Source: Dipteris shenzhenensis
Taxonomy: Eukaryota; Polypodiophyta; Polypodiopsida; Gleicheniales
NCBI GenBank assembly: GCA_047967505.1
Contig: CM106539.1
DNA length: 64,000 nt
Reading direction: 5' to 3' (one strand)
The translations under genes and the position numbers were made by a program. Positions 32,527 to 45,186 of the stretch are shown in pieces. Each line of letters starts with the position of its first letter. Position 1 is the first letter of the stretch. Below the pieces are notes generated by a model that worked only from the letters and a program-made list of their open reading frames with translations, was not told where the DNA came from and did not search any database.

Positions 32527-33559
32527 ATGTCTACGACTAGCAACCTCAATTTGGAGGCATCTGCTAAGCTACAAAACTTGAATCATGGCACATGGAAATA
32601 CTGAATGGAGACCATTCTTGTACTTTAGGACAAATGGGAGTATGTCGATGGGTCTACACCTAGATCATTGGAAGATCCAGCCAATAGTAGCTCTACTCCA
32701 CTTGCTACCCTAGCTCCAACAGGCAAGATGTAGAACAAGATCTATAGCTACACAAATAGTGACCGCACTAATAGCAGATCCTGCCATTGCCCAAGCTTTG
32801 GGATACTGCTATTGGGGTGGACGTGAAGTCGGTTGTGAGACCGGATCCAGCCAATGCAGAACAACAGAGAGTACCAATTGCAGATTAGATTCTCGCATGG
32901 ACAAGAAGAAATGCAAATGCGCTGTGTTCTATTGTCTGCAGTGTAAGTGATTCTGTCATGGCATTAATTCAACATGTCACCACAGTGGAGGAGGCATGGA
33001 CGACATCTTGAAAAATCAATATGAGACCATGAATTAGACGCGGATTCAGAATCTGGAGACTCAAATCACAAACGAGAAATTGACTAAGTCTGAAATGGCA
33101 GAGAAGTTCATCACCAGGGTGAAGAATTTGCACGATCAGATGACTACGATTGGCATCACCATCACCGGCGAGAATCTAGCATGAAGGTGCATACAGATTC
33201 TCCCACCAAAGTATGCCGATCTTGTTACAGCATTGAATACACAAAACAGAAATCCGCCCCTCAACTTTGAGGATTTCAGCGCGATGGTTCTGGAGGAGGA
33301 GATGCATCAAAAGACGAGGATTGGAGAAGATTCGGCTTTCTTGGCTGTATCAAAGAAAGAGAAGGGTAAGGAATCTGGTAACCCATCTTCTTCTAATGAT
33401 AAAAAGAGAAAGAAGAAGATCGAGTGCTTTTATTGCAACAAGGCAGGGCACAAGCAGAATAAGTGCTGGAAGAAGATTGTAGATGAGAAGAACGGAGTAA
33501 AGAAAGCGTCCAGCAACAGCACAAAGGCAGTACCAGTAGCGGCTATTTGTAGCAGTTGA
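32527..33559 (+). pseudogene. gag: gag of element G
   Basis: Starts MSTTSNLNLEASAKLQNLN. The expected W-K-Y-W-M-E-T reads WKY*METILVL*DKWEYVDG, with a TGA and a TAG. Further stops follow near 32732 and 33040. From 33233 the frame is open to 33559 and carries a complete zinc knuckle, CFYCNKAGHKQNKC (33425-33466), in a Lys-rich context. Broken N-terminus, intact nucleic-acid-binding motif. Confidence 0.85.
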
Positions 33560-33569
33560 GGAGATTTGC

Positions 33570-34800
33570 ATGGAGGCAGTTCATGTACCTATGGATGAAC
33601 CTTGGATTATTAACAGTGGTGCATCATGCCACATGACCAATTGTAAGGATTGGTATACCTCCCTACATCCGGTAGGGAATGACATCATGGTAGCAGTCGG
33701 CAATGATGCAAAATGTCTAGCAAAAGGAAAAGGTGCAATTGCTCTCAAGTTAGATGGAGTTATAAAACAGTTGTTCGATGTTCTTTATGTGCCAGATATC
33801 AAGAGGAACTTGTTGTCCATTTCTGCGATCATGGATTGGGACCTCAAAGTTCACTTTGATAAGAATGGTGCACAGATTTTGGATCTTCAAGGGAAGGTCA
33901 TTGGTAAGGTACACAGTGCAACAACATCTATGAACTCTCAGCTTTTAGTGCTTGAGCCGATGTGAGCAACACTAAACTATGGCATGAGAGGTTTGGTCAT
34001 CTAAACCTTAGTTCTTTAAAGGAGATGCATAAAAGTGGAATGATTGTAGACCTACTAGAAATTATAGATTTGCCCGATATATGTGAAGCTTGCATGATGG
34101 GCAAGCAGCATTGGCAGCCCTTTCCTTAAGAGGCTAGCAAGGCAAAGGCTCCTCTAGAGCTCGTTCATACAAACCTCTGCAAAAAGATGGAGACGGAAGC
34201 TTTGGGTGGTTCCTACTACTTCATGACGCTGATCAACGACTATAGTAGAAGGATATGGATATACTTCCTGAAGAATAAAGATGAGGCTTTTAGTAAGTTC
34301 AAAGAATGGCATGTAATGGTCGAGAAAGAAACAGCGAGGAAGGTGAAGAAGTTGAGTTCAGACAAATGTGGAGAGTTCACATCAAGTGAATTCGAAAGTT
34401 ACTACAAAAGTCACGCGATCAAGAGGCATAAATCCCCGCCGCATACATCACAGCAAAATGGAGTAGCAGAGCGCAAGATGCACGTCATCTACGAAATGGG
34501 TAGGAGTATGATGAAAGGGAAAGATTTGCCAAAGACTTTCTAGGCTGAAGCATGTAACATGATAGTTTACGTTCTGAATCATAGCTACACGAAGGCTATG
34601 AATGGGATGACTCCACTACAGGCCTTTTTTGGTAAGAAACCTTCAGTTGCACATTTCAGAGTTTTTGGATGTGATTGTTTTGTGCATGTCCCTGATGCTA
34701 ATAGGACCAAATTGGAACCGAAGAGCTGGAAGTGTATTTTCTTGGGATACAGTGAAGAGCAAAGGGTTACCATCTCTATAATCCTATTACCAAGAAGGTA
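33570..34800 (+). pseudogene. pol: Protease and integrase of element G
   Basis: Protease reads WIINSGASCHMT: the catalytic Asp of D-S/T-G-A is Asn, so this copy would be inactive. The integrase zinc site is WHERFGHLNLSSLKEMH ... CEACMMG. The first catalytic Asp is also replaced (LVHTNLCKKM), the second remains (SSDKCGEF) and the Glu remains (QQNGVAERK). Stops: TAA in the CMMG-downstream segment near 34128, and TAG 34542-34544 where relatives have Trp (F-W-A-E-A). The end shows KCIFLGYSEEQ and then a frame change. Confidence 0.85.
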
Positions 34801-34813
34801 ATAGTAAGTTGCG

Positions 34814-36690
34814 ATGTGGTCTTCTCAAAATAGCCGCATCAATTGGAGGAGGATGCTTCCTTCCCAGATAACCAGGACCAGGATATCCATCCAGTACAAC
34901 CACCAGCAGCAGACTCAACTCCCCCAATGGTGCTTGGGAGGATTCAAGATAAAGAAGAGGAAGAAGAGCCTACAGAACCACAATGGCAATGGCCATTCCT
35001 GAAGTGGGTAAAGTAGCTTTTGGATGGTAGAGAACCTACAGTCATTGAGGAGGAACTATTTAAAAACTGCCGGTCCATGAGATTAGAGGAGCAAAGAAGG
35101 GCGCAGGAACACTTGGTCAACTACGCTTTGATGATAGAGGTGATCCATGCTAAAGAACCCAAGTGTCTTGAAGAGGCACAAGGTGATGATAGGTGGATAG
35201 AGGCTACGCAGTCAGAGTATGGCTCCATAATGAAGAACAACACTTGGGACCTTGTGGATCAACCACCAAAATGCAAGGTAATCGGCACCAAGTGGGTGTA
35301 CAAGACCAAGTACAAGTCCGACAGCACGTTGGATAAGTACAAGGCTCAACTTGTGGCAAAAGGATTTGCACAGGTACATGGTTTTGATTATCAGGATACT
35401 TTTTCTCCCACAGCTTGACTAACCACAATTTGCAATGTTTTGGCTTTAGCAGCACAAGAAAGTTGGCCCGCGTTTTAGATGGATGTAAAATCCACCTTTG
35501 TGAATGGAGATCTCAAGGAGGAGGTATACATGAAACAACCACCAGGTTTTGTGATCCCCGATTCAAAAGCTAAAGTTTGTAAACTAAAGAAGGCACTTTA
35601 CGGGCTGAAACATGCCCCACGAGCATGGTACTAGTGGATTGATGCCTACTTTTTGCAAAATGGATTCAAGAGGAGCCCATCTGATGCAAATTTGTATATC
35701 TACAGAGAAGGAGGCAGGTGTATGATCGTGGTCCTTTATGTGGACGACCTTATCATAGTAGGGAACCATGAAGAAAAGATCTCACAGACAAAGCAGTTTC
35801 TAGGAAGAGAGTTTGAAATGACACAGACCTCGGACTAATGCATTTCTATTTGGGGATTGAAGTTTGGCAAGAGCCAAAACAGATCATCTCACAGTTGAAG
35901 TATGCTGGAGAGATACTGAAGGCATTTGGCATGGCTGAGTGCAAGATAGTTGGCACCGCACCCCCATGGAGGTTAACGTGAAGCTCTTAAATGAGGATTC
36001 ATCACCATTGGTGGATGAAGCGAAGTATAGAAGGCTTGTGGGCAGTTTGATGTACTTGTGCAACACACGGCCGGACATCAGCTTTGCGACTGATGTACTA
36101 AGCAAGTTTTCCAATAAGCCTCGGGAGAACCATTGGAGGACAAGGATGTGGTTGCTGAAATACATCAAAAGCACACTTGATTATGGCATCATCTATACCA
36201 AGGGAAACATCTTGACCGGATTCTGTGACTCGGATTGGGCAGGAGACATGGACAATAGGAGATTAGTGACAGGTTACTGTTTCTCACTTGGAGCTAGAGC
36301 TATGTCATGGGTCAGCAAGAAGCAACCTACAGTTGCTCTTTCTTCTACTGAGGCTGAGTATAAATCAGTATGTTTTGCTTCTTGTGAGGCAGTGTGGTTG
36401 AGGAGGATTTTAGGGGACATGGGTGTAGTGCAGAACAATCCTATGTAGTTATCATGTGACAATCAGAGTTGCATGGCAATTGCCAAGAACCTTGTGTACC
36501 ACGCTCGCACAGAACACATTGAGATTCAATATCACTTTGTACATGAGCTCATCATGGATGGAGAGACCGACTTGGTGTACTATCAGAGAATGCTGTGGAC
36601 ATCTTCACGAAGGCTCTTGGAAGAGACTTGCTGGAGAGGCATCTTCATCGACTTGGCATTGGGTCAAAAAAGTAGTTCACTTATAGGTGG
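34814..36690 (+). pseudogene. pol: Reverse transcriptase and RNase H of element G
   Basis: RT landmarks are [52 protein letters not shown] and LYVDDLIIVGNHEE (active-site YVDD near 35740). Stops: TGA 35416-35418, TAG near 35476, TAG near 35632 and TAG 36446-36448. A frame change precedes RNase H, which reads GFCDSDWAGDMDNRRLVTGY, KQPTVALSSTEAEYKSV and YHARTEHIEIQYHFVHELI. Catalytic Asp and Glu residues are recognisable in both domains. The final segment is frame-shifted. Confidence 0.88.
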
Positions 36691-36704
36691 ACATTGAGGG
36701 GGGG

Positions 36705-37427
36705 TGTTAGATATCAATGCTCCACTCTCGTGTAACTATGCGGGAACTAGCTAACTCTACTTGTAACCCCCCCATATCAGGAGAAGGCATTTGAGTATCT
36801 AGGTTATCCGGTAGGTCTTGGTTTGGACACCAGATGGGAGCCATGTGTGGCCTGATGGTTGGACGCTTCAGATAGAGTTGGCACATTGCCAACTAGGCTA
36901 CATACAAGTGCGAGAAGGCATCCCATGACTGACCACACTGAGGGTAGACAAAGCATTTCTTGGGGCAGTGCACTCTTGGGTTGCGGGGGCCGTTTGGAGC
37001 CCCAGATGATCTCGGATGGCCTTGGGCCAAACAAAAACCGTAGGTTCTGCAACACGGTTCTAACGTGTGGTTGGTGGCCTATTTCAAGAGCGACCTCCAG
37101 TCGGTCCAAAACGACCGACTGGGTCGACGGTCTCCTAATTGGGTCTAACCAACTACGACTGGTAGCTATATAAGTGCAAGCTTGTGAAGCCCATATTTAT
37201 CACTGGCTACAGCAACCCTGATTCCTTAGCATCTAGCCTCCTTCCTCTACTATTTCCAGCTTGCCATCGAAGCTTCGCACACAGGAGCGCACGGCTGGGA
37301 GGTAGTACCATCTATTGTATCAGTTTTATAGTAATCAAATTTTTGATTCTCCATACTATCTGCTTTTCTCTCTTGCATATGAGATCCTGTTATATGTTGA
37401 GCACAGACGTTGTATAGTTTTCTTACA
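36705..37427 (+). repeat. 3' LTR of element G
   Basis: Starts TGTTAGATATCAATGC right after the purine tract and ends about GTTTTCTTACA. A TATA box, tatataag, lies at 37167. The right boundary is inferred from the terminal CA and from resumption of E's gag frame. About 723 bp. Confidence 0.75.
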
Positions 37428-38260
37428 AACACTTCCAGGATTCTCATATTGAGAAATCAAATCAACCAAAGTTTTCGCAACAGTAGTGAAACCGGTCATG
37501 CTTATGTACTTAGGATCAAGGATTACAACAATCAACTCACACTAGTAGGAGAGACCATGAATCTACTAGAAATGGGTCAAGTCATCCTAAATGGACTAGG
37601 AGAGGGATACATGAATCTAGTCCAAAGTATTGGCATCCAATGGCAAATTCCAACAGTGGAAGAACTACAGTCAGCTTTTCATAGTGAAGAACTCATGACT
37701 CATGCCATTCATGCACACAAAGGTCATTCCAATGATCAAGCATTCATACCTTTAGATAGAAGTAGAGGAAGAGGTCGATCATTGTAGCAAAGTGGTCATC
37801 ATTAGTAACAAAGTCAGCATCAAAGCTAGAATCAATATCAACATCATCCTCAGCAACATCAACATCAGCAAGAGGAAATTATTCCAGTCGAGAAATATTC
37901 AAAGGATGAGGGAATGCATCCACCACCATGTCAAACATTCAGTGCAACTACTATCATAAGTTTGGACACTATGAAAGAGATTGCAGAAAGAAGAAGTATG
38001 ACCAAGGAGGTCAATCCACGAGGGAATTTTGGCGGAAGAGAAAATCATCATGGTGAACATTCAATTCATAGTCATTATGCCAATGAACTTGAGAACACGT
38101 TTCTTGCAAGCGAGGATATACAGAATACTGAAATAGTATATCTTGACATAGATTGCAATTCAAAAGAGGATTTTAGTTATCAAGTCGACCAAGCAGATCA
38201 AGATCCTTGGTACATCGACAACAGTGCATCATCTCATATGACAAAACATTAAGAATGGTT
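37428..38260 (+). pseudogene. gag: gag (C-terminal part) and protease start of element E
   Basis: The frame resumes as NTSRILILRNQINQSF and GHAYVLRIKDYNNQLTLVGE, a typical Copia gag RNA-binding region, to a TAG at 37785-37787. In a shifted frame the zinc knuckle reads CNYYHKFGHYERDC (37943-37984): the second Cys is Tyr, so it could not bind zinc normally. The protease motif PWYIDNSASSHMT (38200s) has D-N-S-A in place of D-S-G-A, followed by a TAA. Confidence 0.8.
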
Positions 38261-39480
38261 CACAAAGATGAAACCATTAGAAGGACAAAAGAATGTTATC
38301 TACACGGTAGATAATGCACCGAATCTAGTTCAAGGGAAAGGAACAGTAGGTCGAATGATAGAACAGTTCTACCAAATCATCTTTGATGGAGATGAATGCA
38401 CTATCAAAGACAAATCCAGAGGATATCAGCTAGTAGGAAAACAGTCAAGGAAGGACGCTTGTTCAAAATGCTAGCTACAATACTAGATTTTCATGCCATG
38501 TCACCTCAACCACAAGCAATGCCACTTTCCACAAAGTGGCACAAGAGATATGGACACATCAATTTCAAAAGCTTGATAGAGCTCAAAAATCAAAATATGG
38601 AAATTAGAATTCTAAAACTTCAGTTTCTTGGAAAAGTTTGTGAAGCATGCTGCTTCCGTAAACAAAAGCAAACCAATTTTGGTAGCAGCACCTCTCGAGC
38701 ACGAGGTATTCTTGATTTGATTTACACAAATGTATGGGGTTATGCCTAGACCCACAGCATCAATGGGTCACTTTACGACTTGACTTTCATCGACAAATAC
38801 AATAGATATTGTTGGGTATACTTTTTGAAAGAGAAATCTGAAGTATTTTCCAGATTTCAAGAATTCAAAGGCATGGTAGAAAACCAGACACACAGAAAGA
38901 TCAAAGTCATGAGATCAGATAGAGGAGGTGAATAAATGTCTTCAACTTTCATTATTTTTTGTAGAAGGAATGGCATTCGAAGACAATTCACATGTGCAGA
39001 TACTCCTCAATAGAATGCAAGAGCTGAAAGGAAGAATGGAACTTTAGTAGATAGTGCTAGAGCAATGCTCAGTGAGAAGCATCTTCCGAACCAGTATTAG
39101 TCAGAAGCAATAACCACTGCAAACTACTTGCTTAATCGGCTTCCTACCAAACTGATTCATAGTATGATACCTTATGAAGCATTCACTTGACACAAGTCAC
39201 GCATTGGGCATCTCCGCACATTTGGTTGCATAGGATATGCCCACATACATGATGACCATCGCAGAAAATTGGATGCGAAGTCACATAAATGCATCATGGT
39301 TGGCTAAACTGAAGGAAGAAATGCATACAAGTTGTATGATCCCATCAATTGAAAGGTCATTATCTCCAGAGATGTAATCTTTGATGAGGAATTAGAATGG
39401 AAAACCTCAATTACACAGGAGATAGATTCACTGAATACTCTATCATCTATAGAAAAGGTTGATGAAGAAGAGCAAGAATT
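38261..39480 (+). pseudogene. pol: Integrase region of element E
   Basis: KWHKRYGHINFKSLIELKNQ, then VCEACCFRKQ, gives the H-H-C-C site. The core is riddled with stops: YTNVWGYA* at the first catalytic position (N for D), VMRSDRGGE* at the second Asp, and Q*NARAERKNGT with the catalytic Glu. FGCIGYAHIHDD and KCIMVGY mark the C-terminal part. At least seven stop codons are present, several in place of Gln or Trp. Confidence 0.85.
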
Positions 39481-40427
39481 GCCAAAAGCACCCTAAGAAG
39501 AGCCATAGAAACTCAAACGGTCTACTAGGGAAAGTGAACCTCCAGCTAGATTGACATATGCCTCCAGCTAGATTGACATATGCTCATCAAAAAGGAAAAG
39601 CAATTCAGGTTTAAACCACCAACTATGCTCTTATGGCTACCATCATGGCTATAGAAGAGCTACTTTACTTCAAAGATGCAGTTGACAAGCCAAAATGGCA
39701 AATTGCTCTATGAATGAAGAAATGGAAGCTTTGTATAAGAATAATACTTGGAATTATGCAACCTTCCATCAGGAAAGAAGGTGATAGCAAACAAATGGGT
39801 AAACATAGTGAAGTACAATCTAGATGGAAGCATTGGAAGATACAAAGCCAGACTAGTTGAAAGGATTTGCACAGCAATATGGTCAGGATTATGATGAGAG
39901 TTATGCTCCAATAGCAAAGATGGATTCAATACAACTCTTGATATCACTAGTGACACTTAGCAGATGGAATGTGTACCAGCTCGATATCAAGAATGCTTTT
40001 CTCAATGGTTACCTAGCCGAGGAAGTCTACATGCAACAACCAGTAGGTTATGTTGAACCAGGAAAAGAGAATCAGGTTTGCCATCTCAAGAAAAGTTTCT
40101 ATAGCTTAAAGCAAACACACAGAAGTTGGACAGCAGAATTGACAAGTATTTTGCTAATCTAAGATACATGAAATCCGATGTAGATCGTACTCTCTTTTGC
40201 AAAGTTCAAGGGAAAGACATTATTATTGCACTTTTGTATGTAGATGATCTGATTGTGACAGGAAGCAATGATAGCTTCAGCAAAATGTTGAAACAAGACC
40301 TATCTTGAGAGTTTGACATGTAAGATCTTGGACTTATGCATTATTGTCTTGGAATTGAGTCCTGGAGAGATTCAGACCGCACCTTTAAATGAGTCAGCTC
40401 AAATATGTTGAGAGTCTCCTAAAGAAG
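39481..40427 (+). pseudogene. pol: Reverse transcriptase of element E, cut at 40427
   Basis: MKGFAQQYGQDYDESYAPIA, VYQLDIKNAFLNGYLAEEVY, then CHLKKSFYSLKQTHRSW, and the active site ALLYVDDLIVTGSND (about 40229-40273). After MHYCLGIESWRDSDRTF and stop codons, the frame ends at 40427, where reverse-strand element C sequence begins. RNase H continues ~9.7 kb downstream at 50155, minus an estimated ~100 bp. Confidence 0.85.
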
Positions 40428-42370
40428 TTAATCAATGCCATATGTTTGTGCATAACCCTTGATAACTAATCTTGCCTTGTATCTGTTCATAGAACCATCT
40501 GCATTGTGCTTCACCTTATAAACCCACTTATAGCCAATTGCATTCTTGTCTTTAGGCAAAGGCACCAATTCCCATGTAGCATTTGCTTCCAAGGCATCCA
40601 TTTCTTCATCCATGGCTTTCTCCCATTTTTCTTTTCCCATGGCTTGCTCAAAAGAAGTGGGTTCTGGTTCTTGTATCACTTTGACCATATAGGCATAGTG
40701 AATGGCTGTAATTCAATCATATTTCAGCCTATCCACAGGATACCTAGCTCTGGTAGACCTACGAAAAATAGGCTCACTTCCAAGTGCTCTCAAAACATTT
40801 GTGGTCTTCCTTACTCCAGGTGTACCAATAGAAGGAATACCCAACTCATCATCAATGCTCTGTTCTGAGCCATTGGATTCACCATCCACATAAGAGTGAC
40901 CTGCATTCACATCAAACATGGGCTAATATACCTTCTCTTTTCCTTTTCGTGATACCTGCATACCACTATTTGCATTACTTTGAGGAGATTCTCCTAATCT
41001 CAATCTGCCTGTCCATGGTGAAGTATGTGAACCACTGCTAGAGGACACTGTAGGTCCACTAATATTTTGTGATTGCTGCTATGAATTCTATGCAACATTA
41101 CCATTTTGTGCATCTAGATCATCAATCACATTTACTGGATTATACCAGCTGCTCATCTCATAAAAAACAACATCTCTGCTCACTGTAAACTAACGAGTAG
41201 AAGGGTTATAGCATCTATACCATTTCTGCTGTAGAGAATAACCAATAAAGGTGCACTTCTCAGCTTTTGGATCCAACTTAGACCTCAACTCATCTACCAC
41301 ATGAACATAGGCAATGCAACAAAAAATTTTCAAATGAGAAATATCTAGTTTCCTATCAGTATACATCTCCTCTAGCATCATGCCATGTATGGCTACAGTG
41401 AGAGTGCTGTTCATTATGTAAACTACTATAGCAACTACTTCAGCCCAATAATAATCTGGTAGGTCTTTTTCATTTAGCATGGCCCGAGATACCTCTCCAA
41501 TATGCCTGTTTTTCCTTTTTGCAAGCCCATTTTACTGTGGGGTATGACTGCATGAATATTGCTGCTTTATGCCATGCTCTTGCGGGAACCTTGCAAACTC
41601 ATTTGAGAGGTACTCTCCCCCTCCATCTGACCTTAGGCATTTTATTTGCAGGCCTGTTTCTTTTTCAACCATAGCTTTAAAAGCTTTGAAATGCCCAAAC
41701 AGTTCACTTTTCTTTTTCATAAAATACACCCAAACTTTTCTACTGTAGTCTTCAATAAAAGTGACAAAGTAATGACAGCCTCCAATAGATGTAGCTCTAG
41801 TAGTCCACACATCAGAGTGGATTAATTCCAATGGCTTCTTACTCTCTTGAACATGTCTAGGAAATGGTTTCCTTGCCTATTTTCCAAATTGATAGGCTTC
41901 ACATACCTTATGCATTTCTGCAACCTTGAATTTAGGCAATCCTGCAACAATATTTTGGGCCTACATTGATTTAAGTCACTGTACATTAACATGACCAATG
42001 CCTTTATTCCAGATATCAATATCTGCAACTACACCGGTCCCATGTGCAAACATTGCTGCACTCAATTTAGGCATGTCCGCATCCAACGTAAACATCCTAC
42101 CCTTCTTGTTTCCTTTTGCTATCAAGTGACCATTATTTTTCATATTCTCAACAAAGCATCCATGAGGATTAAATTTGACCTACAAGCCCTGCTCAATCAT
42201 TTGACCAATAGAAACCAGGTTCTTGATGATATCCGGGACATGAAATACATCAGACAAGTATTTCTTTTTCCCATCCTGCATAGACAAAGGAATTTTACCA
42301 ATCTGTACAATAGGATGTGTAGTATCATCACCAGTCTCCACAAATCCTAGTTTTTCCATTTTCCTTGCAT
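40428..42370 (-). pseudogene. pol: Protease, integrase and RT start of element C
   Basis: Integrase on the minus strand: MELIHSDVWTTRATSIGG (first Asp), KCLRSDGGGEYLSNEFA (second Asp), and Q*NGLAKRKNRH, where the catalytic Glu is Lys. KCTFIGYSLQQKWYRCYNPS marks the C-terminus. The linker carries FRRSTRARYPVDRLKYD, then EKWEKAMDEEMDALEANATW, IGYKWVYKVKHNADG and the RT start. It stops at 40428 in YAQTYGID. Several frame changes and stops (e.g. 42180-42182, shared with D). Confidence 0.85.
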
Positions 42371-42635
42371 CCTACATCCATTCTGCATGACATGTCATGT
42401 GGTTTGATGCACTTGAGTCAACATACCACACATCTTTGCTTTCTTTTGCACTTGTCACAGAATTGGTCATGTGCTGCACCATAAATAAATGCTCATTTCT
42501 GTCATCACCCTGTCTACTAGAGGATGCATAATTGCCTTGCTGCAATTTTCCATTCATAATGTCATTCTACTTTTTGTAGTAGTCTTTAGCCATATGACCC
42601 ATTTTACCACAATAGTAGCATTCAACATTGCTATT
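42370..42635 (-). pseudogene. gag: gag C-terminus and protease start of element C
   Basis: Left of B the minus strand continues ECYYCGKMGHMAKDYYKK, then a stop (42567-42569). The last zinc-ligand Cys is Tyr. Then MNGKLQQGNYASSSRQGDD and VWYVDSSASNHMTCHAEWM, where protease D-S-G-A reads D-S-S-A. D carries the same Tyr and the same stop. Confidence 0.85.
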
Positions 42636-42806
42636 TGTGGGGGTTAAAGGTCATTGTGCCTTTACCCTGGTTATGTACAATACTCAAACACATATATAAA
42701 TGAATGAAAAAGAAGATTAGGGTGGTTCTGCACCCACCAAAACTTGTGTGGCTCTCTGTTTCTCTCTCTCCCTCTTCCGTTCTTGCTTCCGTTGAGAGCA
42801 CTCTCA
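42636..42806 (+). repeat. 5' LTR of element B
   Basis: TGTGGGGGTTAAAGG ... GAGAGCACTCTCA. TATA box tatataaa at 42693. Primer-binding site tggtatcaaagc follows at 42809-42820, with one mismatch. Confidence 0.95.
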
Positions 42807-42820
42807 ACTGGTATCAAAGC

Positions 42821-44236
42821 CCGGGTGATCTAGCTGAGGGTGCGTGAATGCTTGGAAGCTTAGCAGCTCTGTGGGAGGAAGGAGAAGCTCTGTGGGAAGC
42901 TTTGTGGGTGACTTTACTCACATCTGAGTGTGTAGAGACCTTGGAGGAACCTTTGGAAAAGTCACTTTGGCTTTGCGAAGTGGTTTTGCGAGCCTGTTAA
43001 GAGTTTTCAAAGAAAAAGTCGTTTTTTGAGCTTTTCCCTATTCCGTTTGATGACAGAGACTCCATATTGACTTGTAGAGGCAACTATTGCTTGATTTTGG
43101 TGTCCACTTCACTTCAGGAGCTTGGAAACACCTTCATTCTTGAATCTGGGATCATTTCATTGGATTTCTGGCTCACTGTGTCAGTTCCTCTATTTTTTGC
43201 CCGGCTGTTGAAACTCAAGTTTGGAGCAACCATTTATAGATCTGTCAGTTCCGGTGGACTCAAGAGATCCTAAAACTGCTATGTTACTCATCATTCGCAC
43301 TCCGGTGAAGTTTACAAACAGCTCTGTTTCCAAAAACGTTTTTCAGTCCGTGTGTTGGACCCAGTGATTGAGACCATGGTTTCTAAAACCGTCTGTCCCA
43401 TTGCGTTCCGGATGCCCAAAAACCCCTACCTGTTAGTTCTTGCATGATTCGGTGGAGGATTTTCAGAGTTATAGATCTCTGTGTATTCGATTTCGTCTCT
43501 CTGTTATGCATTTTTCATTCTAAGGTTTTGAAACCTTAGATTTATGCCACATGGTAGTGGATAAGTGTTGACTCCCATTTCTCACTCATCGATTGGGATT
43601 TTGGAGTTCTGGTAGAAGAGAGATATTTGCAGATTTTCTTACCAAGTCCGATTATGCAATGGCGCCCATGTTTTGAGGCATCTCAGGTTCTATTTTCAGT
43701 AGCGGTCATTACCATGGGACCATGATTTCCTGAGCATACCTTATGCAGATCACTCTGGTTGCAGTGTGCGCTCATTCGTGGTGTGCATTTGGTTGCAGTG
43801 GATGATTTATAGGCCATTTGGATGCATTACGGTCCTTATTGGATGCATTGATAGACCCAAATTACCTTGTGAATGCTATTTTTTATGGACGCTTTGCACA
43901 TGGATGCTATTTTATGCTGAGGGACAGATTTGACACATTGTAGGTGATGCACTGATAGTGCTATGCTCCCTTGGATGAGATATTATTGATGCATATGCCA
44001 GTGGACGGTGTTTATGCTTGAGTCATTTGGCACTTATTGGCATTTTCTTTTGGGCCAGATTTGCTCATATGGATGCATAGTATATGCACATGAGTCAGAT
44101 GCATCTTTTGATGCTTTGAGCTTTGAATTTTGGTGATATTTCACTCTATTGTGACATACACATTTGGGTGCACTTGGTATTTGGTGTAATTCTCTCTTGC
44201 AGGCACTACCATTTGGGATTTTGCTTTATTTGCATT
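42821..44236 (+). other. Long leader of element B with candidate splice acceptor
   Basis: About 1.4 kb, collinear with the leaders of A and H. tctctcttgcag at 44191-44202 lies 34 nt before the gag ATG (44237) and looks like a 3' splice site. Confidence 0.7.
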
Positions 44237-45186
44237 ATGGCATCCTCTTCCATGTCTGAAAAGGAGTCTTTCAGCATTAAAAAGTTTGATGGGACAAACT
44301 TTTCTTTGTGGAAAGAACAAATAAGGGATGTGCTTATTCAAAAGAAGTAGATTAAACCCTTGGCAGGGATTTAAGCTAAGCCTGCAAATATGTCTAAGGA
44401 TGATTGGAATGAGTTGGATGCATTAGCAAAGTCTACTATTAGACTTCATCTTGCAGAGTCAGTTTATTTCATAGTAGTAAATGAGCAGACTACGGAAGAT
44501 TTGTGGAAGAAACTGTGTGCCACTTATGAGAAGGAAACTGCCTCTAATAAAGTCTACCTCATGAAGAGGTTGTTTGAGCTGCAAATGAAGGAAGGGGTCT
44601 CCATTGCTTCTCACTTGAATGAATTCAATATTATTTTCAGCCAGAGCTTCAGGCTCAGAAAATGAATTTTGATGCGGAGACTAAGGCAATATTTCTCTTA
44701 TGTTCATTGCCATCCTCATGGGATACCTTCCGTACAACTGTCAGTAACTCTGCACCTAGTGGAGTACTGAAATTTGATGGTGTTGTGGGTAGCTTGTTGG
44801 CCGAGGAGATTAGACGAAAGTCTATGGATGGCAACAAGCAGGATGCAGCCTTAAATGTGCAAAGGGGCAGATCACAGTTCAGGGAGAAGTCCCAAGAAAG
44901 AGGGAAGTCTCGTAGCAAATCCAGGGCACGGAACATTGAGTGTTACCATTGTGGCAAGAAGGGCCATATGAAAAAGGATTGCTACAAGCTGAAAAGAGAG
45001 CAAAAGGATAAGAAAAAGAATGCAAATTGGGGTGCAAATCAAAAGGAAGAGAGTCCAAGGGAGGACAAAGGAAAAGTGAAGATCGAGGAGATCAATGCAG
45101 TCACACATGATGGTGACAATGATGTTCTCTTCATGTTTAGTTTATCTGCAGAGTTTCTTACCACTTCAGATGATGCATATTCCTAG
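44237..45186 (+). pseudogene. gag: gag of element B
   Basis: MASSSMSEKESFSIKKFDGT; TAG 44348-44350 (same place as A, CAG in H). Then a frame with LDALAKSTIRLHLAESVYF. A one-base change near 44645 shifts to the frame MNFDAETKAIFLLCSLPSSW. The zinc knuckle CYHCGKKGHMKKDC (44942-44983) is intact. The last codons TTSDDAYS are followed by TAG 45184-45186 at the gag-protease boundary. Confidence 0.9.

Larger units (their letters stand above)
32527..37427 (+). mobile_element. Copia element G, 5' LTR not found
   Basis: gag, protease, integrase, RT and RNase H in order, then a strong purine tract (ttgaggggggg, 36694-36704) and a ~723-bp 3' LTR. It appears inserted in the gag of element E, whose frame resumes right after the LTR. 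No matching LTR was found 5' of gag, so the element is truncated or rearranged at its 5' end. It is a different family from A/B/H and C/D by LTR and protein sequence. Confidence 0.85.

Noticed and set aside
37410-37427. ATG at 37410 as a gene start
   Set aside because: It lies in the last bases of G's 3' LTR. The gag frame of E only happens to be open through it.
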